From NCBI GenBank assembly GCA_013397075.1, contig VWZS01010874.1, positions 1,547,327 through 1,611,326 on the forward strand: DNA of 64,000 nucleotides, written 5' to 3'. The stretch is from Rhabdornis inornatus (Eukaryota > Chordata > Aves > Passeriformes > Rhabdornithidae). The notes beneath the pieces were generated by a model, which saw only the letters and a list, made by a program, of their open reading frames with translations, was not told where the DNA came from and ran no database searches. How positions within the stretch are numbered: position 1 is the first letter of the stretch; each line of letters begins with the position of its first letter. Position numbers and translations under genes: made by a program. This document shows, piece by piece, positions 27,301-40,363 of this stretch.

Positions 27301-30300
27301 CAGAAATCTCTGCAATATGATGTTGGAGGAAATATTTAAGCATAATAAAAGCTACATCAAAGACCTTGAATGAAAAATCTTCTTGAAAACCTCCTCAGTC
27401 CCAGACAGAACAATTTCTCATAATTCCCCAAATGTCTATTGAAATGAGTTGCATTAAAAGGTTCTAGAGCCATCAATATATTTAAAAAATTAATAGATGT
27501 CTTTTAGTTCCCTTTGACCATAAATTGCCAGAATGGTTTTTACTCTCTCCAGTTTCCTTGTCCCTGATTTTCTGCTGTGACATTTCTGGATGACTTCCAG
27601 CTCTGATTGTTGTAAAGTCCTTGTTTTTGCAGAATCACCTAGTGTAGAAATTTGCAATTCCAAACACTATCTTTTTGGTCTGTTTATCAGCTAACACTCT
27701 TTGCTCAAGCAATCTTTGCCCTTCACATTCCAATTGGTCTTGTCCTTATACAAACTTCTATGAATTTACCATAAGTAATGTAATTTAAAACACAGATTAA
27801 TATTTTTCTTCATTTAAGACAAAAAATTATCTTTGGGCAATCTTCAGTGACGAGAAGTATCTGAACATATACATAATGGCAGGCTTAATTTGGGTCATTA
27901 ACGTTTCACCCACTCAATCTTTAAAATAGTGAGGTTTATATTTATTTATATTTAAAACATTTTTTATGTTCACATGAAAGGCCTCTTTGTATATTTATAA
28001 TTTTCCTCCAGCTTGCCTGGTTTTGTTCATTAGAGTTTCCTAATTTTCTGTGAACTGCTGAGCAAGCTGAAGATTTTAATTGGATATATCACCTTATTTT
28101 TTCTTGTAAGAGCCTTCTTATTAAAGGCTACTCATGTAGATGATGTAGATGTTAATCAACTTGCATCTGTCCTTCTAAAAGATTCAGCTAGGTCCCTAAT
28201 TAACCATCGGTAAACAAACCCTTGCTGGATATCAGGGCTCAGGCATTTCTTGTGAGGTAGCAAAGGCTGGTAAGGGCCTCCTGCTACTTCTCAGCTCTGC
28301 TGTAAATATTTGACTTCTTTCAGTATACAGAAAGTAATTGGAACAAGACAAGTGACTCACAGTCTAGATTGATCACTGGATTCTCTCTAATTAAGTCATT
28401 GTTATTATGAGAAAGCTTTAAAAATTGCAGGTGTCTGTTGCTCCCAGGAGGTGTCAGGTTCTTTAGCAGTGCTAAGAGTTGTGTATTCCAGAGCTGTAAG
28501 AAGCCAGGATAGAGAAGACCATACATTTCCTATGATGAAAGTCATGACAGCCAATCTTTAAAAATAAAATTACTTCCAAAGATTAAAAAATAGGGGTTTT
28601 TCTCCCCCCAGAAAGAAAGGCACATTATCCTGCACATTTCCCAAGATCCTGGTCTTCCAGAACACCAATAGTCATTAGAAAATTCTTTCATATTTTTGAT
28701 TTTTTTAATCAATATTAGTCAGTCTCCTTTAAGACTATTTTCAAAGCTCACATCTCCCTGACTTTATACTGCAGTTGTCACAGGAGTTTTTCTCCAGCTT
28801 CAAGAAGCTCCCTAATAAATCTGGTCTCTCACAACCTCCTAGGGAGCACATGGATACTTCATGTGCCAGTGTAATAAGGGTATCCTTTTTTCTTATAATA
28901 TATTTGGCATAATATACTTAAAGCACTCTGTATTTATATCTATCCCATTCCCAGCATGCTGTTATGGACCACATCTGCTGACAAAGACTTGATGCACACC
29001 CTGTAGCTCTTTTCTTATGGGCTGCTCACAGCCGTGACAGAGACAGACACTGTTATTGTCCATGCTTAGGAGCAATTTCTAGCACAAAAGGAAACCATCC
29101 TCTCTGTTCTTACAAGCAGATAACTCACTGACGTGTGTCAGGAGGCATTATTCATTTTTACCACACAGAAGCCCATCAAGGGTGCCACTCAATCACATGG
29201 AAGGGATTACAGCTACTCTGAGGCACTTCCAGTCCTGCCATCATATCTATTTCTCATCCTTCCCTCTTCTGTTCAGTACCTTACTATAAATTACAGGTAT
29301 TACCTACATTGCTGTTAATCCACACCTAAAAAGATTTTGTGTGATGACCACAAATACTGGACCATCTGCACAAAACACATGGAAGTGACTGCTTTTCCAC
29401 AGCATGTCCTGTGAGCAGGAAGCATGACAGAATCCACATAACTTGGCACACATGACTTTAGAGGCAGATACTCATTTTGATTTAGTGCTAATATTACAGT
29501 GGCACTGTTTTACGCTTTCCACCAACATTTCAGCAAGGGATCATTGTGACTCTCATGTTCAAAGAACTTTATTTTGTCTTTATTTCTCCAATTGATAGAA
29601 CCGTTTTCTGAACAGCACTTGTATGTAATTAGGTCCCTATTATATAGGTTTTAAGAGCTGAGAAGGATCATTAGGAGTTGAAAAGAAAATAAAGACATAA
29701 AATGAACTTGCTAATCACCGAAGGTTGAAAACAAAAATTTATAAAGGGAGAAAGCAGAGCCACAAATAAGTGATCTAACCTTTTTCTGCAGTTCTATGTT
29801 TCTCTGACTCAGTGATCTCCCTCAAGAACCAGATTTGTTATAGCACATCCATTTCATATTGATTGCAACAGATTGTGTAACACGAGACATCTTGTCTTTG
29901 CAATTTTCCAGATTCTTCTGAAAGTAAACTCATCAAATCATCTAGAAACATGTTACCAGAGCTCTTCAATATTGTATCTATCACATCTTTCCTTCCCATT
30001 ACCATGTACACGCAGATGATTAAATTAATGCTCTCCTGTATCCCACACAGACCATCCTTACAGCTGTTGTGTCAGATATAATCCATTGGACCTCTGCTCA
30101 CCTGTTCCACACTTGTAGGACAAAAAAATCCTCCACTTTGCAGGACTGATTTTAAAAAATCTAAATATGTTTTGTAACAGTTTTTCCCAGCTCTAAATGT
30201 CAAGGCACTTCTCAGTTTTAAAGATCTGGAACCTATCTAAAAGCTCATGGTATATAACTTGATATTTCACGTAGCACCAGTGAGCACTTTTGGGCCTCCT

Positions 30301-30828
30301 ACCTAATGGTCCTAGGAGCTGGAAATTAAAAGGTTGGATAACCTAAACTGGGAGATTCACAGCATTCCACTAAGATACACAAGACCTGCTTTGGGTCTTT
30401 CTATTTAGGCTGAAACAAATGAAGTAATTAGCTTTATAATCTAAGAATATGAGAAGCAAACCCATGCCACAGTCTCTAATTTCCATTTTTTTCTGCTGTG
30501 AAACATGTAGCATATGCATAATGTACAGCAATGTGATTTACAGAGCTTTTATTGATGATTGTTTGGTGTGATCTATAACTCATATATTGCTCATTTGTGA
30601 GTAATGCAAGTCCTCCCAAACTCTTGCTCACACACATAGAAAAGATGAAAACATGCAATGAATATCGCTTTAGGAATGCCACATTATTCCTGAATGTCAC
30701 AGCTTATGCAAGTCCTGCTGAAGAAAGCATAGAACTAACTGACATCACAAAATTACCCACTCTAAATGCATTATACATTTAAGAAAAAAAAGTAATTTAG
30801 AAATGTGAAATTTTTCCCCTCAGAAGAG

Positions 30829-30865
30829 TTTTGGGGGTTTTCTTGTTTTTGTCTTTTTTTTTTTT
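30829..30865 (+). repeat. G/T-rich low-complexity tract
   Basis: gttttgggggttttcttgtttttg followed by a T run. It lies about 45 bp before the minus-strand CR1 fragment. Confidence 0.85.
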
Positions 30866-30909
30866 AAAGCTTTGAATATAAAGCCATTTTCTGTTAATTG
30901 AACTGCACA

Positions 30910-31000
30910 ATCACAGAATGGGCCAGGTTGGAAGGGACCACTGTGAAGTCCTGCTCAAGCAGAGTCATCCCAGAGCACATGGCACAGGATTATGCTGAAA
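30910..31000 (-). mobile_element. CR1 LINE fragment, 3' end
   Basis: The plus strand reads 'atcacagaatgg', then 'ggttggaagggacc', 'cctgctcaagcagagtcatcc' and 'agcacatggcacaggatt'. This is the reverse complement of the 3' end of avian CR1, so the element points along the minus strand. Only about 90 bp is recognisable before similarity fades into AT-rich DNA. It is less diverged than the copy near 1 kb, and is among the clearest markers that this is bird-like DNA. Confidence 0.85.
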
Positions 31001-32701
31001 ACCAGAAAACACTACAATTCTCAGATTTTATAATTTAATTTATAATTTGCATTAAAAATTCACGATTTTTTCTGTCTGGGTTGCATTTGATAAATAAGAG
31101 GGATTTTACATAGCATGCATTTTTAGTTCCTTGGATTTTGGTACCAAGGTTCAATAATTTCCAGTGCACACAGGCATCCAAAGCCTTCACCATCAACATC
31201 TCTAGAGCACTTATTTATTAGGGAAAGATTTTTTACTTACTTAATTTTTTTTCATTTTGAAGAATTAGGGATAAAAGATTATATGATTTTTTGTCTATAT
31301 TTGGTCACAACGATTTCTCTAAAAATTCCAAAAATCCAAGATTTTAAGAACCTACATCACACAGCCCAAAAATCTGGGAGTAAGGGAAGCTCTTCCACTA
31401 GCCCATAATAAAAGCAGAACACAGAAACATGATATAAAAGAATATAGATATAATTACCTACCACAAGAAGAACAGATACTAAAAAAAAAATGAAGTTAGC
31501 TCTTTACAACTAAGGAAAATTAAATTTAAACCAACACTATTATACTGTATTCTTGACAAAGACCAAAATGATGGAATGCCACTTCTCTTTCAATGTCTGT
31601 GTTCAGCTTGAAATAAAGATAGCACTTGAATATAATATACAAATACATGTTAGCTATTATAACATCATTTGTTCCAGTCACTCATTACTAATACCTAAAC
31701 ACAAAGTAAAAGTTCAACAGCTCCGTTGACAGCATGATAAATTACAAGAAACCAAATGAGTAAAACATACTACACTTGCCATCACACAACCAGGGAGATT
31801 GCAAAAATAACAGAAATCTTTAATTAACTCAGGAAATTAAAAGGTGAGTTTAATAAAGAAGCTTAATAACAAGACACGCTCAGATGAACTCATGAGCACA
31901 TGTTAATCAAGAACAAGGAATAATTTCGGGTACATGACTAGATACTTATACACAGCTTAAATTAAACAAAAGATAAATGTGTTAAATCCACATACTGATG
32001 AAGGTATGATGTTATAAACACAGGCACTGACCATAAGTGTCTGATAACAAAAAATAGAGGAGAGCAGGGATGATTCTTCAAAGAGCTCAAGTTAAATGAG
32101 AAACTACACTGAGACTCACACTATGGTTTATACCACAGAAGATTCTTATTGCCCTGTGGTTACATGTAGATAACAAAAATTTATTTTGTAGGTGGGGGTT
32201 TTCAGAACAGAACTGCACTAGCATTCAATTAACTATTGCAGCAAATGTCTAATTAAGTCTAATTTCTGATAGCTGCCTAGCTCCTTTGGTTTCAACAAAC
32301 ATATTTAGTGAATGTGCACTGTAAATACAGATAATAAGTAGTACTTGTGGAAAACTTACTGTACACATTCAATAGGTGTCTATATAGGAACAGAAGTATG
32401 GTTCTTTTCTATTCAAATATACTGAAAATTACCAACATTAGGAAGAAATGTTTGTCCTGAAATAATTAATTTGAAAAAAACAGAAAATTTTACAGCGTTT
32501 GAAGTGTTTAAATACATAACATTGCTGCTTCCGTGATATTCTTAATGGATAACAATTGAAAACAAGATATTTCAATTAAGAGTCCCTACAATCAATTGAA
32601 TGACTTAACTACAAAACCTCCCTATAAATAAGTTATAGCCTCCTGAAATTAGAGCATTTAAAACACAGAATAAAAACAACAGTATCCTGAATTTAATGGG
32701 T

Positions 32702-32753
32702 AAAACTATGACAAGTTATTCATTAAAAAAACTATGACAAGTTATTCATTAAA
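32702..32753. repeat. Perfect 26-bp tandem duplication
   Basis: The unit aaaactatgacaagttattc + attaaa occurs twice with no mismatch (32702-32727 and 32728-32753). The perfect identity points to a recent slippage or duplication event, possibly polymorphic in copy number. Confidence 0.95.
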
Positions 32754-34419
32754 TAGCACCAAGGATTAGTATTGTCCTTCTTCAGCCATGTGGAAAATGT
32801 TTGGAAAGGTTCAGTCCCTCCAGATCTAACACAACTTTCAGGAAATAGCCACAGGCTTCAGCAGTTTTACACTTTCCTGGTAGATTTTCAGTTCCAAACA
32901 AAGGTAACTCTGGTCTAGCCCAAGCCTTACAAAATTGTTATCAGCTGGAGCACTCCAGATGCTGCTTTCAGTGACAAAATACAAATTCAATGAAGACAAC
33001 AGGGTTTACATGGAAAAAAAAAATTAATTATATTTGAAACATGTCTCAACATTTTATTTACATGTGGCTTTGCTGGTGATAGTGATAAACTACCAAGTGG
33101 ATTTTAATATGGAAATACTCTTTTAATGAACATTTACAAATGATCTCTTGGCTCTTCTAATCTCAGTCCTTATTCATCTTGGAAATTCTGCTTTTGTTCT
33201 TCCTACAAAACGTGTTCCATGAGCTACAGAATTGAACTTACTCAATTTATAACCCATGTTTTTTAACTCGTTCAAATGAATTTGGCAATGTACGGTGGTG
33301 CCACATTTATTCTCAGCAGCCATGCCTCCCCCTCCCCCACAACCCCCAGTTTATTCATTTCCTAGAGGAAATTGCAAGTTAATAGAAAAAGCAGCACTGG
33401 AACTGCCTCACATCCTATAGTTATTAATTAAGTAAAGTCTGGTTCAGTAACTCTGGATACTAAAAATACAGAGTTAAACAAACACTTGTGCTTTTTGAAA
33501 TGAAGTTTCAACTTCGTCATTCTACAAAATTTATGCATTAAGATATATCTTTCCTTTAAGAAATTTTTCACGAAACTTCAGAGTAAAAAAAAAAAACCCA
33601 AACAGCTCTCGACCATTTCTTTTGAAGGAGTGAACTCCTCCAAAATATACCAGAGTTATGTTACTGTTGTCTAAGAGCCACAAGCTGGGAAATCCTCCTT
33701 TACTCCTATATGCAGATTATTTCCCTGCAATTAATAAAACAAGAAGGTGCACTACAGATTTTATTGACAATGCACAGTAATTAGTAAAGCTTAAAATTCA
33801 CTAGTGTGAGAAACTTTTAAGTGTTCCTGATATCTGAAGATCTTACAGGATAATTATAATTGCAGTTGGTATTGAATGTTAAGTCAGTAGGTAGCATGCT
33901 GGGAAAAATGCACATAAACTTAGGTTATAACAAGCCTATTCCTTTAAAGTGAAACTTTTCTTAAAAGTGAACAGGCTATTATTAAAGTAATTTTTTTGGA
34001 AATAAGGACAATAATGGGTTCAACAGCTATGTCAAAGATTTTAAAAATTCTGAAAGGAATTAAATATATAAAAAGCTTATGGCAAGTTTAAAGGCTGGGA
34101 ACAACTGGTGTTATAAATGCAAGAGGAAACAAGAAATACTGACGAATTTCACCTGTGAATACGTACATTACAGAGAATACTTGCAAACATATTAATTCGT
34201 ATCCTATGAAGGAATTGAGTTCCCTTTTCCCTCAGGCAAATTAATGCATGGGAGCCTCTAACTGAAAAGCTTTTTCAAGGAAAGAGAAATGCCATAAAAG
34301 ATAGGATTTTATGATAGATTAAATTAAATTGTTTATTATAGATGGACTAGCATTCACCTTTGATTAAACAGTAAATATTTAGGTTGTTTTGCTTTTATAC
34401 TCCAAACAAGACACTTGTG

Positions 34420-34930
34420 TCACGAGGGGAGTTTGCTGTGCTTGTTCAAAGTTACACGACAAGTGATGTTTGCTGTGCTCTGCCTTCAGAGGCTGAGCCC
34501 TGCCCTCAGTGTCACATCTGACACCTTGGAAGTGAAAAGCTGAGGAGCTGCAGAGAAAGCACTCCTCATTTCCTCAGAGGAGCATTTTGTTCCCCATTTC
34601 CTCAGAGGAGCAAAATTACTGCCAAGGGACTGTGAGGCAGGTGCAATGCAAACCCCCTGCGTTTGCCACCAGAGCAGCACTGGCTTGGGAGCATTTCCCC
34701 TGCTCAGAAAGAGCTGCCAGCTTGTGCTGCTCTTCTTCAGCTACAGGGACTGGGGGGCTTTTTTGTCCCAAGGAAGCAGGAGCCTGTCCCCAGCCCCATC
34801 TCTGGCTATTGGCACCTCCATCTGCCAATTCCTGCAAGAACAAAGGGTCTGTGCTGGACTCCTGTGGAAACACAGCCCAGGTGGCTGCCAACACACCACA
34901 CTGAACAAATTACACTAGAGCAGAGTTCAT
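34420..34930. other. GC-richer block of unknown origin
   Basis: This half-kilobase is clearly richer in G+C than its surroundings but CpG-poor, so it is not a CpG island. Overlapping open frames of 64-105 codons occur on both strands, as expected from few AT-rich stops. It contains the 18-bp direct repeat and a repeated gtttgctgtgct (34431 and 34468). I recognise no protein, repeat family or splice pattern. An old transposon or an exon of a non-coding RNA is possible. Confidence 0.5.
34567..34612. repeat. Direct repeat of 18 bp, spacing 28 bp
   Basis: CATTTCCTCAGAGGAGCA occurs at 34567-34584 and again at 34595-34612. Each copy holds the small palindrome CCTCAGAGG. It lies in a GC-richer block. 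Confidence 0.9.
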
Positions 34931-35887
34931 AGCAACTAGGAAAAAAAAGGGGGAATTGAAGATCACTCATGAAGATCACAATGAAGAAAAAAGGTTAGGG
35001 CTAGCCAGCATCCAAGTTTTGTTAACTACTACCTAAAATCGAAAAAAACCCACAAAACCCACAATTGCCAACAACCTCCAAATCACTGAATTAAAACACA
35101 AAGCAACCAATAGAACTGTATTATGAAAAAGTCTTCTTGTAAAGGTTTAAAATTTATCCCATCAACTTGCCTACACATAATCTGAGTGACTATGAAAGGG
35201 CTGAGTGCTGAAGGACTGCTTTCCAGATTTGCTGTTGCTTTCCATGTATCAGGACAATTATCCCCCTTTTCTTCCCCTCAAGTGGATACAAACAATCATG
35301 TTGTACATCAGTACATTTTCTCATAATTTATAGTGCCTTTTAGCTTATTGTCTTCAATGAAAAAGCTCTTATACTGAGCAGTAGATTCACTGAATACTTC
35401 AAATAGTATGGAAGAAAGGCCATTAACTCAAATTAATTCAATTTTTTTCTAACAGACACTTTTGCTCTATTGCACCTGAGCTCCAGTTCCCTTCTTCCTT
35501 GCCAAACATATTCAGGCCCTAAGGGCTTTTGGATACTTTTGAAAATCTATTTTAATGACAGTGTTGAATTCTAGTTTGGAGGCTAAAGGATATATCCCTC
35601 TCTGCAGCATGTGCTATGGCACCCCATTTCTGCTGGTGGTACTTTAGGGCAAAAATCACTGTAAATTATTTCATATGGAAGCAAAGACTGTTAAGATATC
35701 AGCTTTAGAGCACAGCATCTCCTTTAAAATTCCCTGTGCACTGTCTGCTCAGCTCTTGGGCTGGGGATTGGTTCTTCCTTTGTCATCTCTGCATCACAGC
35801 ACATTGCCCTGCTAGATTTCCCAGCACAACCATTCACCCTGAAAGCTGCACTGCTGCAATGATCTACCTTAAAAATAACCCAGGAAA

Positions 35888-35908
35888 GAAAAAAAAAAAA
35901 AGAAAAAA
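35888..35908. repeat. A-rich homopolymer run
   Basis: Runs of A interrupted by single G. No element recognised next to it. Confidence 0.9.
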
Positions 35909-38672
35909 GTAAATTGAGCTATTTTTTAGAGTACAATAATTCCTCAATTCCTTTCACAGAGTTATTCTTCAAGCATTTGGGGGCCACCAGTAAAAGTGCA
36001 GAGGTAAAAGGTGTAAATGATAGAGCCTGATGCAGAGGACTGAAAATATTGAGAGCCAGTGGTGCTGCTAACCAACCAAGAACATAAAACTGCTCATTCT
36101 TTACCTAGTCTGCATTTTTCCACATGGGAGCTAATTTTACCAAAACGAAGCACTTATGTTCTACTAATCAAACTTGTTTATGACCTGCATTTAACCAGAA
36201 GACTGTAATTTCATTTTTTCAGACTTTGAGAGGTCTTGTTTCCCTGAAAGCTGGCCTGGTTTTTTATTTCAGAAATACATTAGTTAGTTTAATAAAATAT
36301 ATGGCTTTTCTGGGAAATCTTTCTTTTCCTACAGAGTATGTGATTAACAGGCTGGTGAGTTAAATTTTATGTAAGCAGGATATATATCTCCAACCTCTTA
36401 AGCATCTTGTCTGAGTTTTTTCTGGAAGACTGGGTCTGTTGCAGGAAAAATGACCACTACTTCCCTACGAGAGAGAGACTTTTCAATATATCAGATCTTT
36501 ATCCACCTTGAACTAAAAAACCTCTCAACTTTGCCAACGAAGAAAACCAGGAGGCCGAAGGAACTCCTCTCACTACTTGCTCACAGCAAGGGAAAAAGCA
36601 CCACGTGCCCCCAGAGCTCCGTGGCATTGCTCAGTTTTCTGCAGTGAGAACCAGGCTCCCAGGTCCTGCTGTTTTGGCAGAGATTGCAAAATGCTAACAC
36701 ATTTAACTAGGGGAATAAATCAGGCACAGCCTGCCACAATAACCTTCAGTTGTGAGTGACACAAGAACTGGAAGGTTTCATTGGCCTGGGACATCCTAGA
36801 ACAGGAAGTGGAGAAATGAAATGAGATCTCTCTCCGAAATCGTAAAATCTTACGCTAAGTAAGTGTGCTAAAGAAAAAGGAAGTTGTAACAATAAGTTAT
36901 TTCACCTGGATATGATACACAATTACTTGAAACAGCTGCTTATGTACTTGAGTTACTGGCTTGCTGTGCTGAAACACTAATTAAAAGTAGATTGAGAGAA
37001 GATAGCACTGACATTTGCATTTCCTGCAAGGTCACTTCTGAAAATTATTACTGTAATCCAGGTAAGATGCTTGACACTTAACTGCTTAAAGCTTTTTTGG
37101 ACAGTTTGTTCACATTTTTTTATTTAATGATATTTAATGACAATGCTCAGCCCAGTACTATTTAACTCTTTCCTTCAGACATTATATAATATGCCATCGA
37201 AAAATATTACCATAAATTTCACTTGTAAGAGGATTAAAATCAAAGTAGTTCTATCCAAATTAATTTAGGTAAGTACACTAGATAAATAAATCAGCACCCT
37301 TCAGCTCTGAGAAAGCACTTCAAGCAATTTCAAGTCATTAAAAATACTTTCAGTTCCAACATTTTGGCTCTTAGAACAGTCTTAATGGTTATATGACAGT
37401 ATGTTCTACTACTGGCAGTATGGCTTTTATTGCATGCCCTGATCTATTTGATTATCATGGCAGCTTTTTAGAGAACTACAAAGAAAAGCTGGAATAATGA
37501 ATTATTTTTCAGACAAGACTAATAAAAGTGTTAATCAAAAATACCATAAATGTCAGAAGCTCTCATAAATTCTACATTTTATATATTCTTCCTTCTAAAC
37601 ATTCAACCAGAAGAAGAAAAATCCTAAAAGGGGAATAAGAAAAAGAGAGGGTGGAAGCCAAGAAAGAGCACTGTACACTCCATGTGCCCTTACAAAAATC
37701 TCAGGACTTTATTTAACTGATCTCATTTACTGATTTATGAAGTAGTATTATTCTCCTATGACTTAATTTCTGACAGCTTATAAACATCTCATATAGATTA
37801 ATATGATTATGTTTGATTTCTGGTTAGATTACAATTTATTCCCATATGACAAGATACAGTCAATTATTCCGCCCTTATGCCACTATTACGAAATATTGGT
37901 GGGTTTTCATACACTTCTATCAGTATAAGAATCACTCCCCAACACATTTTCCAATGACTTGCACATCACTGGTCTTGAGACAAGTAAGAATTTCAAAATA
38001 CAGCATGAAATGTATCTATCCAATTTGTAACGACAATTTTCCTATTTTTTTGGCGACATTTATCAAGATTAAATTATATTTGACCCTCTTTCCATCTACT
38101 TTTAAATCGGCCTTGAAAGGAAATTCTCACTGGCAATTGAGGAGAATATAACTACATATAGCATTGTGGATTTGTTAGCAAGAATTCATTTTGAATTTCT
38201 ATGAGGTTCCAAGAACATTATGTTGGAAAGTAAAATTACAGAGCTGTCAGTTATGTCTGTTGGATGGCATACTTATGTTAGTGCAAAGCTAGGAAGTTTC
38301 AGTAATTTTGTTGAGGGGTTTCCGTAGAGCTGTACAGATGCTTTGTCCTACCTATGCTGTAAATACCTGCTAATCTGCTTCACTTTCTAACTGACAGCAG
38401 TGAATTAAAAAAAAATAAAAATCAGTAATACTTAGACACATAATGAACAGGCCATAAGATGGAGCTTTGTAAGAGAAATCAGAGAGGCTTTCGGATGCCT
38501 TGATAACAGTGGTGCAGTAGATGGCCATTTCCAGTCACTATATATATTTTCCTTTACCATCCACACACACACATAAACACCTCCGGCAACAGCTATAAAA
38601 ATAAGTTGCCATTGACTTGGGCATGCATTAGCTACTGCTTCTCTCACAGCACAGTCTAATGCAAACACAGAC

Positions 38673-38712
38673 CATATATATATATATATATGTATATATA
38701 TATGTATATATC
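38673..38712. repeat. (AT)n microsatellite with G interruptions
   Basis: About 20 AT dinucleotides with two G interruptions (tatgtatata). Likely length-variable. Confidence 0.93.
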
Positions 38713-40362
38713 ATATTTATTAAAATATAACATCTTTTTCCTCAGGTATCTAGAGCATTTTTGGTAGACCAATTATCTCTAGTATTTCTGTTTTATTTTG
38801 TTTTTAACTTCATGTTCTTTTATTTTCTCTTTAGTTTCATCTTTTTTTTGTGCCTCTGGAACTGTTCATTACATAAAATTTAAAATGCATACTACATTTG
38901 CTTTGTGATGCACACCAGCTTTTATTTTGCTTCTTATACCGTACTATATCTGTTTTGATGCTACATAAGAAATCCTTGTTTATTTTTTTTAAAGTACTTT
39001 TAAAGATTTTTCTGTCTCACATTTCATGAGATTTCAAAGAATTTTACAATAAAAACATCAGATCTCATATTTCATTAATTTTTTTCACAATTCTGGCCAG
39101 CCTGATGTTACCTTTCAAAGAATGGTGAATAGATTGAGGCTATGATTGAGAAGTTTTCATTCTTACCCTCTAGAGATACAGAGAACTCACCAGATCTCTC
39201 TGATCTTTTTCAGAAGTACTGGAGAAAAGTACTTTTTTTGTAACACAATTTCTGATCCTACAGAGACATACATAATTCAGTAGATAGAGAAAAGAAGTGG
39301 TGACCACAGCTCTTTTAGAGCTGCTAAGGAACAAGATACACACCCAGATAACTTTTTGAACTTTAGTCTTAAAAGTGAAAACATCTATTGCATATTATGT
39401 TCACAATTTTTAAAATTTTCTTTCTTTTTGACAAACTGTACTTCCACATTCTTAATGAATAGTAGCTCACTGACTAGATGGAAACCCTTTGGTTTCTGAA
39501 GCCTCAAAGAATCTGTGAAAAATAATAGATACTGTGAATAAAGTAAAACAGAAATAGAAATGGAATTATGGAATGGTTTCCATTGTGGTCAACAAAGAGA
39601 AAATGATGTGTGAACCACAGAAAATGTTATTGTAATTATCTCTCATGATGATGTAAATAGTTTGTGCTGGCCACAGTATTCAGACTCACACAAATTTATC
39701 TTGTTTCTCACATCCATTTCCCACCATGATGAGAACCTACAGTGTAGGCAGAAATTTAGAAAATGAGATGTACATTATAACCCCATGGAGATTAATTTAA
39801 CCAGAAAAGTAATCACAGACTATAACATAATTTATAGGTAGCTTGCCTGAGACCTTAATACAAGAAAATTACATTATAGACAGAACAAAATTTCCTTTAA
39901 ATTAGAGCCCAAAGATAAGCATGATATCCCAGTTTTAAATGGAGGAGATGGGAAACTGCTATCATAGTAATTCTGAGGATTTGAATTAAAGACAAATGGA
40001 ATCAGCACCTCAGGATTTTTACTGAGACTACTAAATTGCACTTACCAGTGACAAAGATTACCCAGGACTTGATGGCTCTGACCATAACAGTTTTGAGTAG
40101 CATTGGGACTGCAGCTATAGTAATGAAGGACATATGAAAGTGAAGTTCAAAATTAGGATTTTTCATGATAAAGATATGTAGCATCTGTTGAGAGGAGTCA
40201 CAGTAAAAAGATTTTTTAAGTGCTTCTTTTCCATGTGTTACCAAATATTGTTGAGATTAAATGAAAAAAACCCTCTTTATATACATTCAGCAGCTGATAA
40301 CTAGCAACATCAGTGTCTGTCAAGACTTTTTTCCTTATAAACACAGGGGAGCCCTGCTAGAG

Positions 40363-40363
40363 N
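40363..40363. other. Single ambiguous base (N)
   Basis: An isolated N within ordinary intronic sequence, probably a low-quality or heterozygous position in the assembly. Confidence 0.95.

Noticed and set aside
37846..38151. 101-codon plus-strand frame with several CpGs, considered as a mitochondrial or viral insertion
   Set aside because: No match to mitochondrial genes or viral proteins that I can recognise; CpG count alone is weak evidence.
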